From an uncultured Lachnospiraceae bacterium (GTDB lineage: Bacteria > Bacillota > Clostridia > Lachnospirales > Lachnospiraceae), in contig CAKQYU010000001.1 in assembly GCA_934293575.1 (NCBI GenBank), positions 1 through 64,000 of the forward strand: 64,000 bases of DNA, given 5' to 3'. This document shows positions 42,626 through 52,074 of this stretch, one piece after another (within the stretch, counting starts at the first letter, position 1; every line of letters begins with the position of its first letter). Both the position numbers and the translations under genes were made by a program. The notes beneath the pieces were generated by a model. It was not told the DNA's origin. It saw nothing but the letters and a program-made list of their open reading frames with translations, and did not search any database.

Positions 42626-44878
42626 ATGGGAAACAAAAGACCGATATTTGCAATCAACTGGAATGAAGTGAATATGTTGGTAGAAGGATGTCATGATAAT
42701 CCACATCATATTCTTGGTATGCATGAATCGATTGATGGAGTGTATATCAATGCGTATTTCCCAGGTGCGGAATCCGTAAAAGTAATTGCTAAAGATGGTA
42801 AACATACATATGATTTGAACAGTGAGAGGGTTGCTGGTTTCTTTTCGGTAAAGATCGACACCCCAACAAAATTTTCGTATGAGTATGAGGTTACTTATGT
42901 AGACGGCAGAAAAGAGCGGGTTTGGGATGCGTATAATTTTGATGCCGTGGTAAATCCTATCGATATCAGTGAGTTTAATGATGGTGTTCATTATGATATC
43001 TATGAAAAACTGGGAGCACATTGCTGTACATTGGATGGTGTTGACGGAGTGTTATTTGCAGTCTGGGCACCACATGCACAAAGAGTTTCGGTTGTCGGTA
43101 ATTTTAACGGCTGGAATGGAAAACAGCATATGATGCGCAGAGTTGAATATTCCGGTATATTTGAATTGTTTATTCCCAATTTGAAGATTGGTGAAATTTA
43201 TAAATACGAGATTTTGACAAATGACGGAAACACTTTTATGAAGCCGGATCCGTATGGAAATAGTTTTGAATTGCGCCCTGCAAATGCTTCCCGGATTGTA
43301 GATTTATCTTATGAATGGACGGATGAAAGTTATTATGAGGCATGTAAACTGGTAAAAAGTGAAATGCCGATGAATATTTATGAGGTTCATCTTGGAAGCT
43401 TCCGTCATCCAAAGGATGGCAGAGAATTTTTTAATTATCGGGAAATTGCAAAAGATTTAGCGGAATATGTTGCAGACATGGGATATACACATGTAGAGAT
43501 TATGCCGATTATGGAACATGAGCTAGACAGTTCGTTTGGTTATCAGACAACCGGTTTTTTTGCACCGACCTCACGTTACGGAGAGCCTGCCGATTTCAAA
43601 TATTTTGTTGATTATCTGCATGGAAAAGGTATTGGTGTAATATGTGACTGGGTTCCCAGTCAGTTTCCGATGAACTCCGGTCTGGCATGTTTTGACGGAC
43701 AGCCTTTATATGAACCGGCGGATAAGAGAAGAAGCGAGAATCCCAGATGGGGAACTTATATCTTTGATTATGGAAAAAAAGAGGTATCGAATTACTTGAT
43801 TTCCAATGCAATCTATTGGATTAAAGAGTATCATTTAGATGGTCTGCGAATCGATCATGCTGCATCCATGTTATATCTGGATTACGGAAAATCTTATGGG
43901 GAATGGATACCAAATGAATACGGCGGAAATGAAAATTTAGATGCAATTGCATTTTTCAAGAAATTAAATCAGGTTATTAATGAAAGATATCCTTCCTGTA
44001 TGGTAATTGTGGAGGAAGAATCCGGATGGCCGATGATGACGGAGTCCATTGAACATGGTGGAATGGGATTTGATTATCGATATAATATGTCATGCATGCA
44101 GGACTTGTTGTCTTATATGGCATTGGATCCGCTTTACAGAAAGTATGAACATAAAAAATTAATTAACAGTTTGACGAACGCATATGATGAAAAATATATT
44201 TTGGAATTTTCACACAGCGAAGTTGTTGACGGAAAAGGCTCCATTGCAGATCAGATGCCCGGTGGTTATGAAGAGAAGTTTTCAAATCTTCGTCTGTTAT
44301 ATGGTTATATGATGATGCATCCCGGAAAGAAATTATTATTCATGGGACAGGAATTTGCACAGTTTAAGGAATTTTCAGCGACAACGGAAGTAGGATGGGA
44401 TTTATTGGAATTTGCAGCACATCGTATATTAAAAGGTTATGTCAAGGCGTTGAATCATTTTTATAAAATGGAACCGGCTTTGTATGAATTAGATAACAAT
44501 GCGGATGGATTCGAATGGATTAATTCAACCGCTGCAGATGAGAGTATTGTCTCGTTTTTACGTAAGAGTTCCAAGAAAGAAGAAACGTTGTTGATTGTAT
44601 GCAACTTTACTCCGGTTGCCCATGACAAATACAAGGTTGGTGTACCGTATGCCGGAAACTACAAAGAGGTATTTTGCAGTGATATGGAGGAATTCGGTGG
44701 AGACGGTACATATAATAAGAGTATTCGTACCAGCAAACGCAGTGCCTGTGATAATCGGAAAAATTCCATTACCATTGGATTGGCACCACTGTCAATGAGT
44801 ATCTTTAAACTGACCAAAGAAGAACCGGTTAAAAACGTTTCAACAAGAAAAAGTACATCAAAAAAAATCATAAAATAA
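42626..44878 (+). CDS. glgB: GlgB-like 1,4-alpha-glucan branching enzyme with altered catalytic motifs
   Basis: The 750-residue protein has the GlgB plan: N-terminal CBM48 repeats (about 12-230), GH13 barrel (about 250-620) and C-terminal all-beta domain. GH13 region II keeps Asp410 (LRIDHAASM) and region III keeps Glu464 (VEEES). Region I reads DWVPSQFP where E. coli has DWVPGHFP. Region IV reads SHSEVV where HDEV is conserved, so the third catalytic Asp is Ser531. Activity is therefore doubtful. AAGGAG precedes ATG 42626; earlier in-frame starts lack a site. No other glycogen genes adjoin. Confidence 0.82.
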   Translation: MGNKRPIFAINWNEVNMLVEGCHDNPHHILGMHESIDGVYINAYFPGAESVKVIAKDGKHTYDLNSERVAGFFSVKIDTPTKFSYEYEVTYVDGRKERVWDAYNFDAVVNPIDISEFNDGVHYDIYEKLGAHCCTLDGVDGVLFAVWAPHAQRVSVVGNFNGWNGKQHMMRRVEYSGIFELFIPNLKIGEIYKYEILTNDGNTFMKPDPYGNSFELRPANASRIVDLSYEWTDESYYEACKLVKSEMPMNIYEVHLGSFRHPKDGREFFNYREIAKDLAEYVADMGYTHVEIMPIMEHELDSSFGYQTTGFFAPTSRYGEPADFKYFVDYLHGKGIGVICDWVPSQFPMNSGLACFDGQPLYEPADKRRSENPRWGTYIFDYGKKEVSNYLISNAIYWIKEYHLDGLRIDHAASMLYLDYGKSYGEWIPNEYGGNENLDAIAFFKKLNQVINERYPSCMVIVEEESGWPMMTESIEHGGMGFDYRYNMSCMQDLLSYMALDPLYRKYEHKKLINSLTNAYDEKYILEFSHSEVVDGKGSIADQMPGGYEEKFSNLRLLYGYMMMHPGKKLLFMGQEFAQFKEFSATTEVGWDLLEFAAHRILKGYVKALNHFYKMEPALYELDNNADGFEWINSTAADESIVSFLRKSSKKEETLLIVCNFTPVAHDKYKVGVPYAGNYKEVFCSDMEEFGGDGTYNKSIRTSKRSACDNRKNSITIGLAPLSMSIFKLTKEEPVKNVSTRKSTSKKIIK

Positions 44879-44882
44879 TAAT

Positions 44883-44920
44883 AAGCTGCCATCAGGATTT
44901 GATGGCGGCTTCCGTTTTTT
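44883..44920 (+). terminator. Terminator after glgB
   Basis: AAGCTGCCATCA pairs with TGATGGCGGCTT, followed by CCG and six T. Confidence 0.85.
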
Positions 44921-44942
44921 ACAGGAATTAGAGGTGAAGAAG

Positions 44943-45833
44943 ATGATAAAAACTTTTTTTGTGCCTTCATTTATGGCGGCAAAGACGGAAACGGTGCAGG
45001 AGGTAGAAGAGTCTGCAACATTATTAAAAGAAGCACTTGACCAGATGATAAACTGGCTGATTGGAAAAGCCGGAAGTGTAGCGATTGCCATTGTTTTTAT
45101 CCTGATTGGATTAAAGGTGGTAGGTGTTTTTTTAAAAATACTAAAACGTTCATTTGAAAAGTCTAAAATGGATCCGTCAGTTTCCGGATTCTTGTTATCC
45201 ATTATAAGGATGCTTGGATATGTTCTTGTTTTCATTACTGCTGCCGCAATTGTGGGAATTGAGGTGACCAGTTTTGTTACAATTTTAGGAACGGCATCTT
45301 TGGCAATCGGTTTAGCACTACAGGGTGCTTTATCCAATCTGGCAGGAGGCGTATTGATTTTATTGTTAAAGCCGTTTCAGGTAGGAGATTACATTATTGA
45401 AAATAACAAGAATAACGAAGGTACGGTTGTTTCCATTGATATTTTTTATACGAGATTGCGGACACACGATAATCGGATGGTGGTAATACCGAATGGTATT
45501 TTGGCAGATAATTCTTTGATTAATCTGACGGAAGAAGTCAAAAGAAAAGTGGAAATTAAAATTGCAATTGCATATCAAAGTGATATGAATAAAGTAAAAC
45601 AGGTTGTAAATGACCTTTTAGCAGCTGAGGAACGGATATGTAAAGAAGAACCGATTGATATTTTTATTGATTCGTTTGATGACAGCGGTATGACGTTGGG
45701 AATTCGTGTATGGGTTTTGACAAATGATTTCTGGCCGGTAACATGGAGTTTGAGGGAGGCTGTAAAAAATGCATTTGACGAAAATGGCATTGAAATTCCG
45801 TATAACCGATTAGAGGTTGATATTAAAAAATGA
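44943..45833 (+). CDS. MscS-type small-conductance mechanosensitive channel
   Basis: The 296-residue protein has three membrane helices, the last with the Ala/Gly-rich pore motif LGTASLAIGLALQGALSNLA, followed by GVLILLLKPFQVGDYI of the beta domain. MscS channels release solutes on hypo-osmotic shock. ATG 44943 follows GAGGTGA; GTG 44934 lies within that site. It is monocistronic, after the glgB terminator and before the arginine boxes of argD. Confidence 0.93.
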   Translation: MIKTFFVPSFMAAKTETVQEVEESATLLKEALDQMINWLIGKAGSVAIAIVFILIGLKVVGVFLKILKRSFEKSKMDPSVSGFLLSIIRMLGYVLVFITAAAIVGIEVTSFVTILGTASLAIGLALQGALSNLAGGVLILLLKPFQVGDYIIENNKNNEGTVVSIDIFYTRLRTHDNRMVVIPNGILADNSLINLTEEVKRKVEIKIAIAYQSDMNKVKQVVNDLLAAEERICKEEPIDIFIDSFDDSGMTLGIRVWVLTNDFWPVTWSLREAVKNAFDENGIEIPYNRLEVDIKK

Positions 45834-45835
45834 AG

Positions 45836-45870
45836 TGAATAATATACAAATATATATGAATAATTATACA
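45836..45870 (+). promoter_or_regulatory. Paired ArgR-type boxes of argD
   Basis: TGAATAATATACA (45836-45848) and TGAATAATTATACA (45857-45870) start 21 bp apart, as in tandem ARG boxes of known arginine repressors. They lie just upstream of the argD -35 element. The first box is repeated exactly ahead of argC. Confidence 0.65.
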
Positions 45871-45879
45871 AATGCAAGC

Positions 45880-45908
45880 TTGACAAACAAAAGCTGTGTG
45901 CGTACAAT
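45880..45908 (+). promoter_or_regulatory. Sigma-A promoter of argD
   Basis: TTGACA (45880-45885) and TACAAT (45903-45908) are 17 bases apart, 38 bases ahead of the gene. Confidence 0.85.
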
Positions 45909-45946
45909 TTAATAATATTGTATGGAACAAAAGAAAGGGGAAACAA

Positions 45947-47158
45947 ATGAAAGCGGCAGATTATAATTTAACAAAAGAGGATATTATAGAGATGTCAGAT
46001 CAATATCTGTTAGATATTGGATATCATTTTCCGATTGTGGTTGAAAAGGCAGATGGTATGATATTAACGGATGCAGACGGAGATGAATATTTGGATTTTT
46101 ATGCGGGAATCGCTGTAAATTCAGTAGGAAACTGTAATGAAAAGGTAGTGAAAGCGGTACAGGAGCAGGTCGCACAGGTGATGCATACTTCTTTGTATCC
46201 TTATAATACACCGCAGGCAATGCTTGCAAAATTGATTTGCGAACAGACAGGCTTTGACCGTGTGTTTTTCCAGAATTCCGGAACGGAATCCAATGAAGCA
46301 ATGATTAAAATGGCAAGAAAATACGGAATTGAAAAATACGGACCGGAGCATTTTCATATTGTAACAGCGAAAAGAAGTTTTCATGGACGTACATTTGGTT
46401 CAATGATTGCAACCGGACAGCCGGATAGTGCGATTCAGAAGAACTTTCATTCGGATTTATCCGGATTTTCCTATGCGGAATATAATAATTTAGACAGTTT
46501 TAGAAAAGCGTGTACGGAAAATACAATTGCGATTATGGTGGAACCTGTTCAGGGAGAAGGCGGAGTTTATCCGGCACAAAAGGAATTTCTGGAAGGCTTG
46601 CGTAAGTTGTGCGATGAAAAAGGAATGTTATTGTTATTTGATGAAGTACAGACCGGTTGGTGCAGATGTGGTGAGACAATGGCATTTATGCATTATGGAG
46701 TAAAGCCGGATGCAATATCGATGGCTAAGGCTTTAGGCGGTGGACTGCCATTGGGTGGTGTTGCCATGACACAGGAGTGTGCGGATGCTTTAACACCGGG
46801 TTCTCACGGATGTACTTTTTCCGGTAATCCGGTATGTTGTGCTGCCGGATATGCAGCAGTGACGGAATTGCTTGACAAGAATCTGGCTGCAAATGCGAAA
46901 AATGTAGGAAACTATTTTATGGAACAATTACAAACCCTTCCTCATGTGAAAGAAGTTCGAGGATTGGGTCTGTTGGTGGGATTGGAATTAGAGGATGTTG
47001 ATGCGGTACAGGTAAAGATTAAGGCAATGGAACATAAATTGCTGGTAACTGCAACTTCAAACCGGATTATCCGTATGGTTCCGCCATTGATTGCAACAAA
47101 AGAGGATTGTGATAAAGCAGTGGAAATCCTAAAAACAGCGATAAAAGAAGTTTGTTGA
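45947..47158 (+). CDS. argD: Acetylornithine aminotransferase
   Basis: ArgD is a PLP enzyme making N-acetylornithine from the semialdehyde. The 403-residue class III aminotransferase has FQNSGTESNEAMIKMARKY, SFHGRTFGSM, LLFDEVQTGWCRCG and the PLP lysine in SMAKALGGGLPLGGV. ATG 45947 follows AAAGGGG. Two ARG-type boxes and a near-consensus promoter precede it, suggesting arginine repression. The related 4-aminobutyrate and ornithine transaminases are less likely given that context. Confidence 0.94.
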   Translation: MKAADYNLTKEDIIEMSDQYLLDIGYHFPIVVEKADGMILTDADGDEYLDFYAGIAVNSVGNCNEKVVKAVQEQVAQVMHTSLYPYNTPQAMLAKLICEQTGFDRVFFQNSGTESNEAMIKMARKYGIEKYGPEHFHIVTAKRSFHGRTFGSMIATGQPDSAIQKNFHSDLSGFSYAEYNNLDSFRKACTENTIAIMVEPVQGEGGVYPAQKEFLEGLRKLCDEKGMLLLFDEVQTGWCRCGETMAFMHYGVKPDAISMAKALGGGLPLGGVAMTQECADALTPGSHGCTFSGNPVCCAAGYAAVTELLDKNLAANAKNVGNYFMEQLQTLPHVKEVRGLGLLVGLELEDVDAVQVKIKAMEHKLLVTATSNRIIRMVPPLIATKEDCDKAVEILKTAIKEVC

Positions 47159-47183
47159 CTTTGTGCCGAATCTATTGCATACT
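47155..47183 (+). promoter_or_regulatory. Promoter of the VirD4-like gene
   Basis: TTGACT (47155-47160) overlaps the argD stop codon, and CATACT (47178-47183) follows after 17 bases. This suggests the gene is transcribed apart from argD. Confidence 0.6.
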
Positions 47184-47206
47184 AGAAGTAATATGGAGGC
47201 ACAGGT

Positions 47207-48523
47207 ATGGATATACGAAAGCAAATTAAAGACATAGATGTCGACATCTCTGCACGATGCAGACAGCTTGAAGAATTGCGAACAGAATGCAGTGCAAGTG
47301 AGAAGGGTGTTAGCGTGTTATCGGCCAATTTATCAATTAGCCGTGATTATTTAAAAACAAAGAGAAATAATAATATATTAATTTTTGATGATCGGGAAGA
47401 TTTCTACAAAATAGAGTTGGAAAATTTAAAGGACGATAAGAGTAATTATATTATTGTTGATTTTGATGGGGAATATTATGATAAGACATCAAAGCAGTTT
47501 GAAGCACATGGGTTTGGTGTAAAATCAATTAACTTGATTCAGGTAGAACAAAGTGACGGATACAATCCGTTCGCTTATATACAAAATGAAGTAGATGTGG
47601 ATGTAATTGTGCAATGTATTATGGGAAATACCCGTTCAACCTATGTTTCCGGTATAAGTGAAGGAGATCGGTACGTTGTAAAAAGTCTGGAACAGACCTT
47701 TTTGAAGATATTGATATCCTGCTATATGAAGTACGGAACATCTAAGACCTTGACTGCGGCAGCAAACTTATTAAGAAGTGATAAATGTGAGCAGACATTG
47801 GACAAGCTGTTTTCCGGTCAGTATCCACAGGGACCGAGTGAGGTGGAATGTAAGCGTTTCCGGATTTTTAAGCAGGATGCAGGAGAACGCTATTTTGATA
47901 TCCTGCAATCATGCAGTGAACGGATTGCATTTTTTAAGGATGAGAGATTGATGGCTCTTACAAAGAAGGAGTCTATTTCATTTCAGCATTTATATCAGGC
48001 AAAACAGGTTCTGTATATTATTATACCGTCATCTTTAAGAGAGGTGGAGTTGTTTACCTCGTTGTTGTTATCGCAGATAACTTATACATTGTGTAATGAA
48101 TCAAGAAAACATAACAATGACCGGATGGTTATGTTATATCTGAATTATTTTGCGGATGCGGGAGCTATATCGAACTTTGAACGATTGTTACCGGATATTC
48201 AGCAATATAATATCGGATGTATGATACATGTTAACAATATGGTCAGGGTAAAAGAAGTATATCCAAAGTGGAATGAATTGTTTGCAAGTTGTGACACGGT
48301 ATTGTATTTGGGTTCAAGAGATTCGAATATAAGAGAATATTTCCATTCAATAGCAGACGACAATGTAATCCGCAGACGTAAGATGTTAGGAAAAGATGTA
48401 TATAAAACCTCTGTATTTAAACGGGAAGAGCTTGACAGTTTAGATGAAAAAGAATGTGTATGTGTTGTGAAGGGGGAAGGAACCTTTTTACTCCCTAAAA
48501 TTGATGCATATGATAATCTGTAA
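47207..48523 (+). CDS. VirD4/TraG-like protein lacking Walker motifs
   Basis: The 438-residue protein aligns by eye with type IV coupling ATPases. NYIIVDFDGEYYDKTSK (80-96) matches the VxDPKGE-Y-x-KTS strand; QVEQSDGYNPFAYI matches DGYNPF; KRFRIFKQDAGERYFDILQS matches F-x-x-AGKT-x-KSIL; YFADAGAISNFERLLPDIQQ matches EFANIG-IPNFE. The Walker A slot (57-66) reads ILIFDDREDF and Walker B Asp-Glu is Asn313-Tyr314. The N-terminal membrane anchor is replaced by a short charged helix. It is thus probably a soluble pseudo-ATPase. No conjugation genes are near. Confidence 0.72.
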   Translation: MDIRKQIKDIDVDISARCRQLEELRTECSASEKGVSVLSANLSISRDYLKTKRNNNILIFDDREDFYKIELENLKDDKSNYIIVDFDGEYYDKTSKQFEAHGFGVKSINLIQVEQSDGYNPFAYIQNEVDVDVIVQCIMGNTRSTYVSGISEGDRYVVKSLEQTFLKILISCYMKYGTSKTLTAAANLLRSDKCEQTLDKLFSGQYPQGPSEVECKRFRIFKQDAGERYFDILQSCSERIAFFKDERLMALTKKESISFQHLYQAKQVLYIIIPSSLREVELFTSLLLSQITYTLCNESRKHNNDRMVMLYLNYFADAGAISNFERLLPDIQQYNIGCMIHVNNMVRVKEVYPKWNELFASCDTVLYLGSRDSNIREYFHSIADDNVIRRRKMLGKDVYKTSVFKREELDSLDEKECVCVVKGEGTFLLPKIDAYDNL

Positions 48524-48528
48524 AGAAA

Positions 48529-48577
48529 AAAAGCGGGCTTATCAATTGGTTTTCAACCGGTTGATAAGCTCGCTTTT
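48529..48577. terminator. Bidirectional terminator
   Basis: A long stem (AAGCGGGCTTATCAA with TTGATAAGCTCGCTT, inner GGTT/AACC) is flanked by A and T tracts. Its right arm includes the last codons of the minus-strand gene at 48553. Confidence 0.85.
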
Positions 48578-48750
48578 GCTATATCGATGGCATCTACAAA
48601 ACGTTCGAATGCATCTTCTCCATCAAACCATATCATTTTATCGCCATTCTTGATTACGATATCGGCACCATTTTTACCTAACGAAATGTACCGGTTATCA
48701 TCAATGATTAAATCTGTACCTTCATTATTATCAATTTCCTGCCGAGCCAT
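48553..48750 (-). CDS. Small acidic protein of unknown function
   Basis: The 65-residue protein begins MARQEIDNNEGTDLIIDDN and has a beta-rich middle (YISLGKNGADIVIKNGDKMI) and a helical end. I do not recognise a family. ATG 48750 has AAGGGG ahead on the minus strand, and a TTTCAT-N17-TATAAT promoter lies upstream. The C-terminal residues are encoded inside the terminator stem. It is convergent with the VirD4-like gene. Confidence 0.6.
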   Translation of the reverse strand: MARQEIDNNEGTDLIIDDNRYISLGKNGADIVIKNGDKMIWFDGEDAFERFVDAIDIAKASLSTG

Positions 48751-48787
48751 GTAGTCACCCCTTCTCAAACGTATAATCCTTTTCTTT

Positions 48788-48816
48788 ATTATAACGGAAA
48801 ACAGAGGAATATGAAA
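48788..48816 (-). promoter_or_regulatory. Promoter of the small acidic protein gene
   Basis: On the minus strand TTTCAT and TATAAT are 17 bases apart, about 38 bases ahead of the start. Confidence 0.6.
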
Positions 48817-48943
48817 TACAAAATATTGCATAAAATTGTGAATGTTTTTTAAACATAATAAAAACAGATTGATGAAAATTAAAAGAATGTTGATACAAGG
48901 GTACAAATTTTGACAAAAATCCATGCTTTTAGAGTGTAGTTGC

Positions 48944-48972
48944 TTGTTATGTTTGATAAATTGTTGTAGAAT
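48944..48972 (+). promoter_or_regulatory. Promoter of argH
   Basis: TTGTTA (48944-48949) and TAGAAT (48967-48972) are 17 bases apart, about 65 bases ahead of argH. The AT-rich DNA upstream may hold an ARG box but none is clear. Confidence 0.6.
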
Positions 48973-49037
48973 AGAATAAGTATGTTTTCATAAAAGAATG
49001 GAAGCAGAACAAAAATTAAGAAATGAGGATTTGTAGT

Positions 49038-50420
<1,383 letters not shown>

Positions 50421-50453
50421 GAAAGAGAATCTTTGAAGAAAAGAGGATGAGTT

Positions 50454-50714
50454 ATGAACAAAACAACGAAGGCAACATTAGATGCAGCAAAGCGAATGAT
50501 AAAGGGTGGAATTGAATTGGAAGAGGTTTCTCTTTTGTTGGATATTCCAAAGGAAAAACTGATTCCGATTAAAGAAGAAGTGGATGAGGACATTCGCAAG
50601 GTATATGGTAACCTTGATAATTATGATTTTACAAAGGAACAATACATTTTCGATGATTACAATGACACAGGCGCGGATGTGGATATTCCGGATGAAATTA
50701 AAGAGGAAATGTAA
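50454..50714 (+). CDS. Small acidic protein of unknown function
   Basis: The 86-residue protein starts MNKTTKATLDAAKRMIKGGI and includes LEEVSLLLDIPKEKLIPIKEE, which looks like a short helix-turn-helix or a Spo-type repeat seen in Rpn-linked proteins. The C-terminal half is very acidic. It has a GAGGAT site and lies 33 bases after argH and 40 before nadB. No function is assigned. Confidence 0.55.
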   Translation: MNKTTKATLDAAKRMIKGGIELEEVSLLLDIPKEKLIPIKEEVDEDIRKVYGNLDNYDFTKEQYIFDDYNDTGADVDIPDEIKEEM

Positions 50715-50754
50715 ACCCTGAACGGATAAAAAACAGGTAATATGAGGATAGAGT

Positions 50755-52074
50755 ATGAAAGATAAATACGATGTAGTAATCGTAGGAAATGGGGTTGCAG
50801 GACTATTTGCTGCACTGCATTTACCGGATGATAAGGAAATTGCCATTATTACAAAGGGTGAGTTAGAAGAGTGTGATTCTTTTCTTGCCCAGGGTGGTAT
50901 CTGTGTTTTGAAAAATGAAGAGGATTATACAGATTTTTTTGAAGATACATTACGGGCAGGTCATTATGAAAATGACAGAAGTGCTGTGGATTTGATGATA
51001 CGATCTTCTCAGGATGTCATTAAAGAATTGGTGGACTATGGAGTTGACTTCGAGCGACAGCATGGAGAATTTGTATTTACCAGAGAGGGAGGACATACCA
51101 CATATCGGATTCTTCATCATGAGGATTTAACCGGAAAAGAAATTACGTCGAAACTTTTGGATGCGGTAAAACAAAAAAAGAACATTTCTTTGTTTGTAAA
51201 AACAACAATGGTGGACATACTAGAAGAGAAGAACTGTTGTTATGGTGTAATCCTTGAAACAGAAGAAGGACTGGTTAAAAAAGTATTTGCGGATTATACG
51301 ATATGGGCGTGTGGAGGAATTGGTGGTTTGTATCAACATTCTACGAACTTTCCGCAGCTGACAGGAGATGCTTTGGCGATTTCTTTAAAGCATAACGTAG
51401 AATTGGAAAATGTTGACTATGTTCAAATTCATCCAACGATATTATATTCCCGAAAGCCGGGTAGACGGATTTTGATATCGGAGTCTGTTCGCGGTGAGGG
51501 AGCAATCTTATTAAATAAAGCCGGAGAGCGGTTTGCGGATGAGTTACTGCCAAGAGATTTGCTGACACAGGAAATCCTGAAACAAATGAAAAAAGACGGA
51601 ACCGAATTTGTATATCTTTCATTGGAAAATATGGATGCGAAAGAGATAGAGGGCAGATTCCCCAATATTTACCAATACTGTCTTGAAGAGGGATATGATA
51701 TTACAAAGGAACCGATACCGGTTGTTCCGGCACAACATTATTTTATGGGAGGCGTCAAGGTTGACTTGAACGGATGTACTTCGATGAAACGACTGTACAG
51801 TGCGGGAGAAACTGCATGTAATGGTGTTCATGGTGCAAATCGTCTTGCAAGTAATTCATTACTTGAAAGTCTTGTATGGGCGAAAAATGCCGCCTGTCAT
51901 ATCCGAAAACATTACGAAAAAATGCCGGAAGATGAGGTAAGAGAAAAATTTAAGCTGTTATTAGATTGCAATCTTCCTTCTTATGAAATTGTAGCAGAGG
52001 ATTATCATAACAGTGTAAAAAAGAAAATTGAAGAAGATAAAAAAGCAAGACAGCAAAGAGGAGAAAACAAATGA
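50755..52074 (+). CDS. nadB: L-aspartate oxidase
   Basis: NadB oxidises L-aspartate to iminoaspartate with FAD, the first step of NAD synthesis. The 439-residue protein has the FAD motif YDVVIVGNGVAGLFAALHL (5-23), CDSFLAQGGICV, a Thr-Arg-Glu-Gly-Gly-His segment (TREGGHTTYRI) and GVHGANRLASNSLLESLVWA. It is about 100 residues shorter than E. coli NadB, lacking much of the C-terminal helical domain. It overlaps nadC by four bases (ATGA). nadA is not adjacent. Confidence 0.92.
   Translation: MKDKYDVVIVGNGVAGLFAALHLPDDKEIAIITKGELEECDSFLAQGGICVLKNEEDYTDFFEDTLRAGHYENDRSAVDLMIRSSQDVIKELVDYGVDFERQHGEFVFTREGGHTTYRILHHEDLTGKEITSKLLDAVKQKKNISLFVKTTMVDILEEKNCCYGVILETEEGLVKKVFADYTIWACGGIGGLYQHSTNFPQLTGDALAISLKHNVELENVDYVQIHPTILYSRKPGRRILISESVRGEGAILLNKAGERFADELLPRDLLTQEILKQMKKDGTEFVYLSLENMDAKEIEGRFPNIYQYCLEEGYDITKEPIPVVPAQHYFMGGVKVDLNGCTSMKRLYSAGETACNGVHGANRLASNSLLESLVWAKNAACHIRKHYEKMPEDEVREKFKLLLDCNLPSYEIVAEDYHNSVKKKIEEDKKARQQRGENK

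Noticed and set aside
44858..45337. 159-residue minus-strand frame opposite the MscS gene
   Set aside because: Shadow of the repetitive hydrophobic MscS sequence, and it crosses the glgB terminator.
50755..52074. nadB as a truncated pseudogene because it is about 100 residues short
   Set aside because: The frame is intact with all FAD and active-site motifs and a four-base overlap with nadC; short NadB forms occur in Firmicutes.
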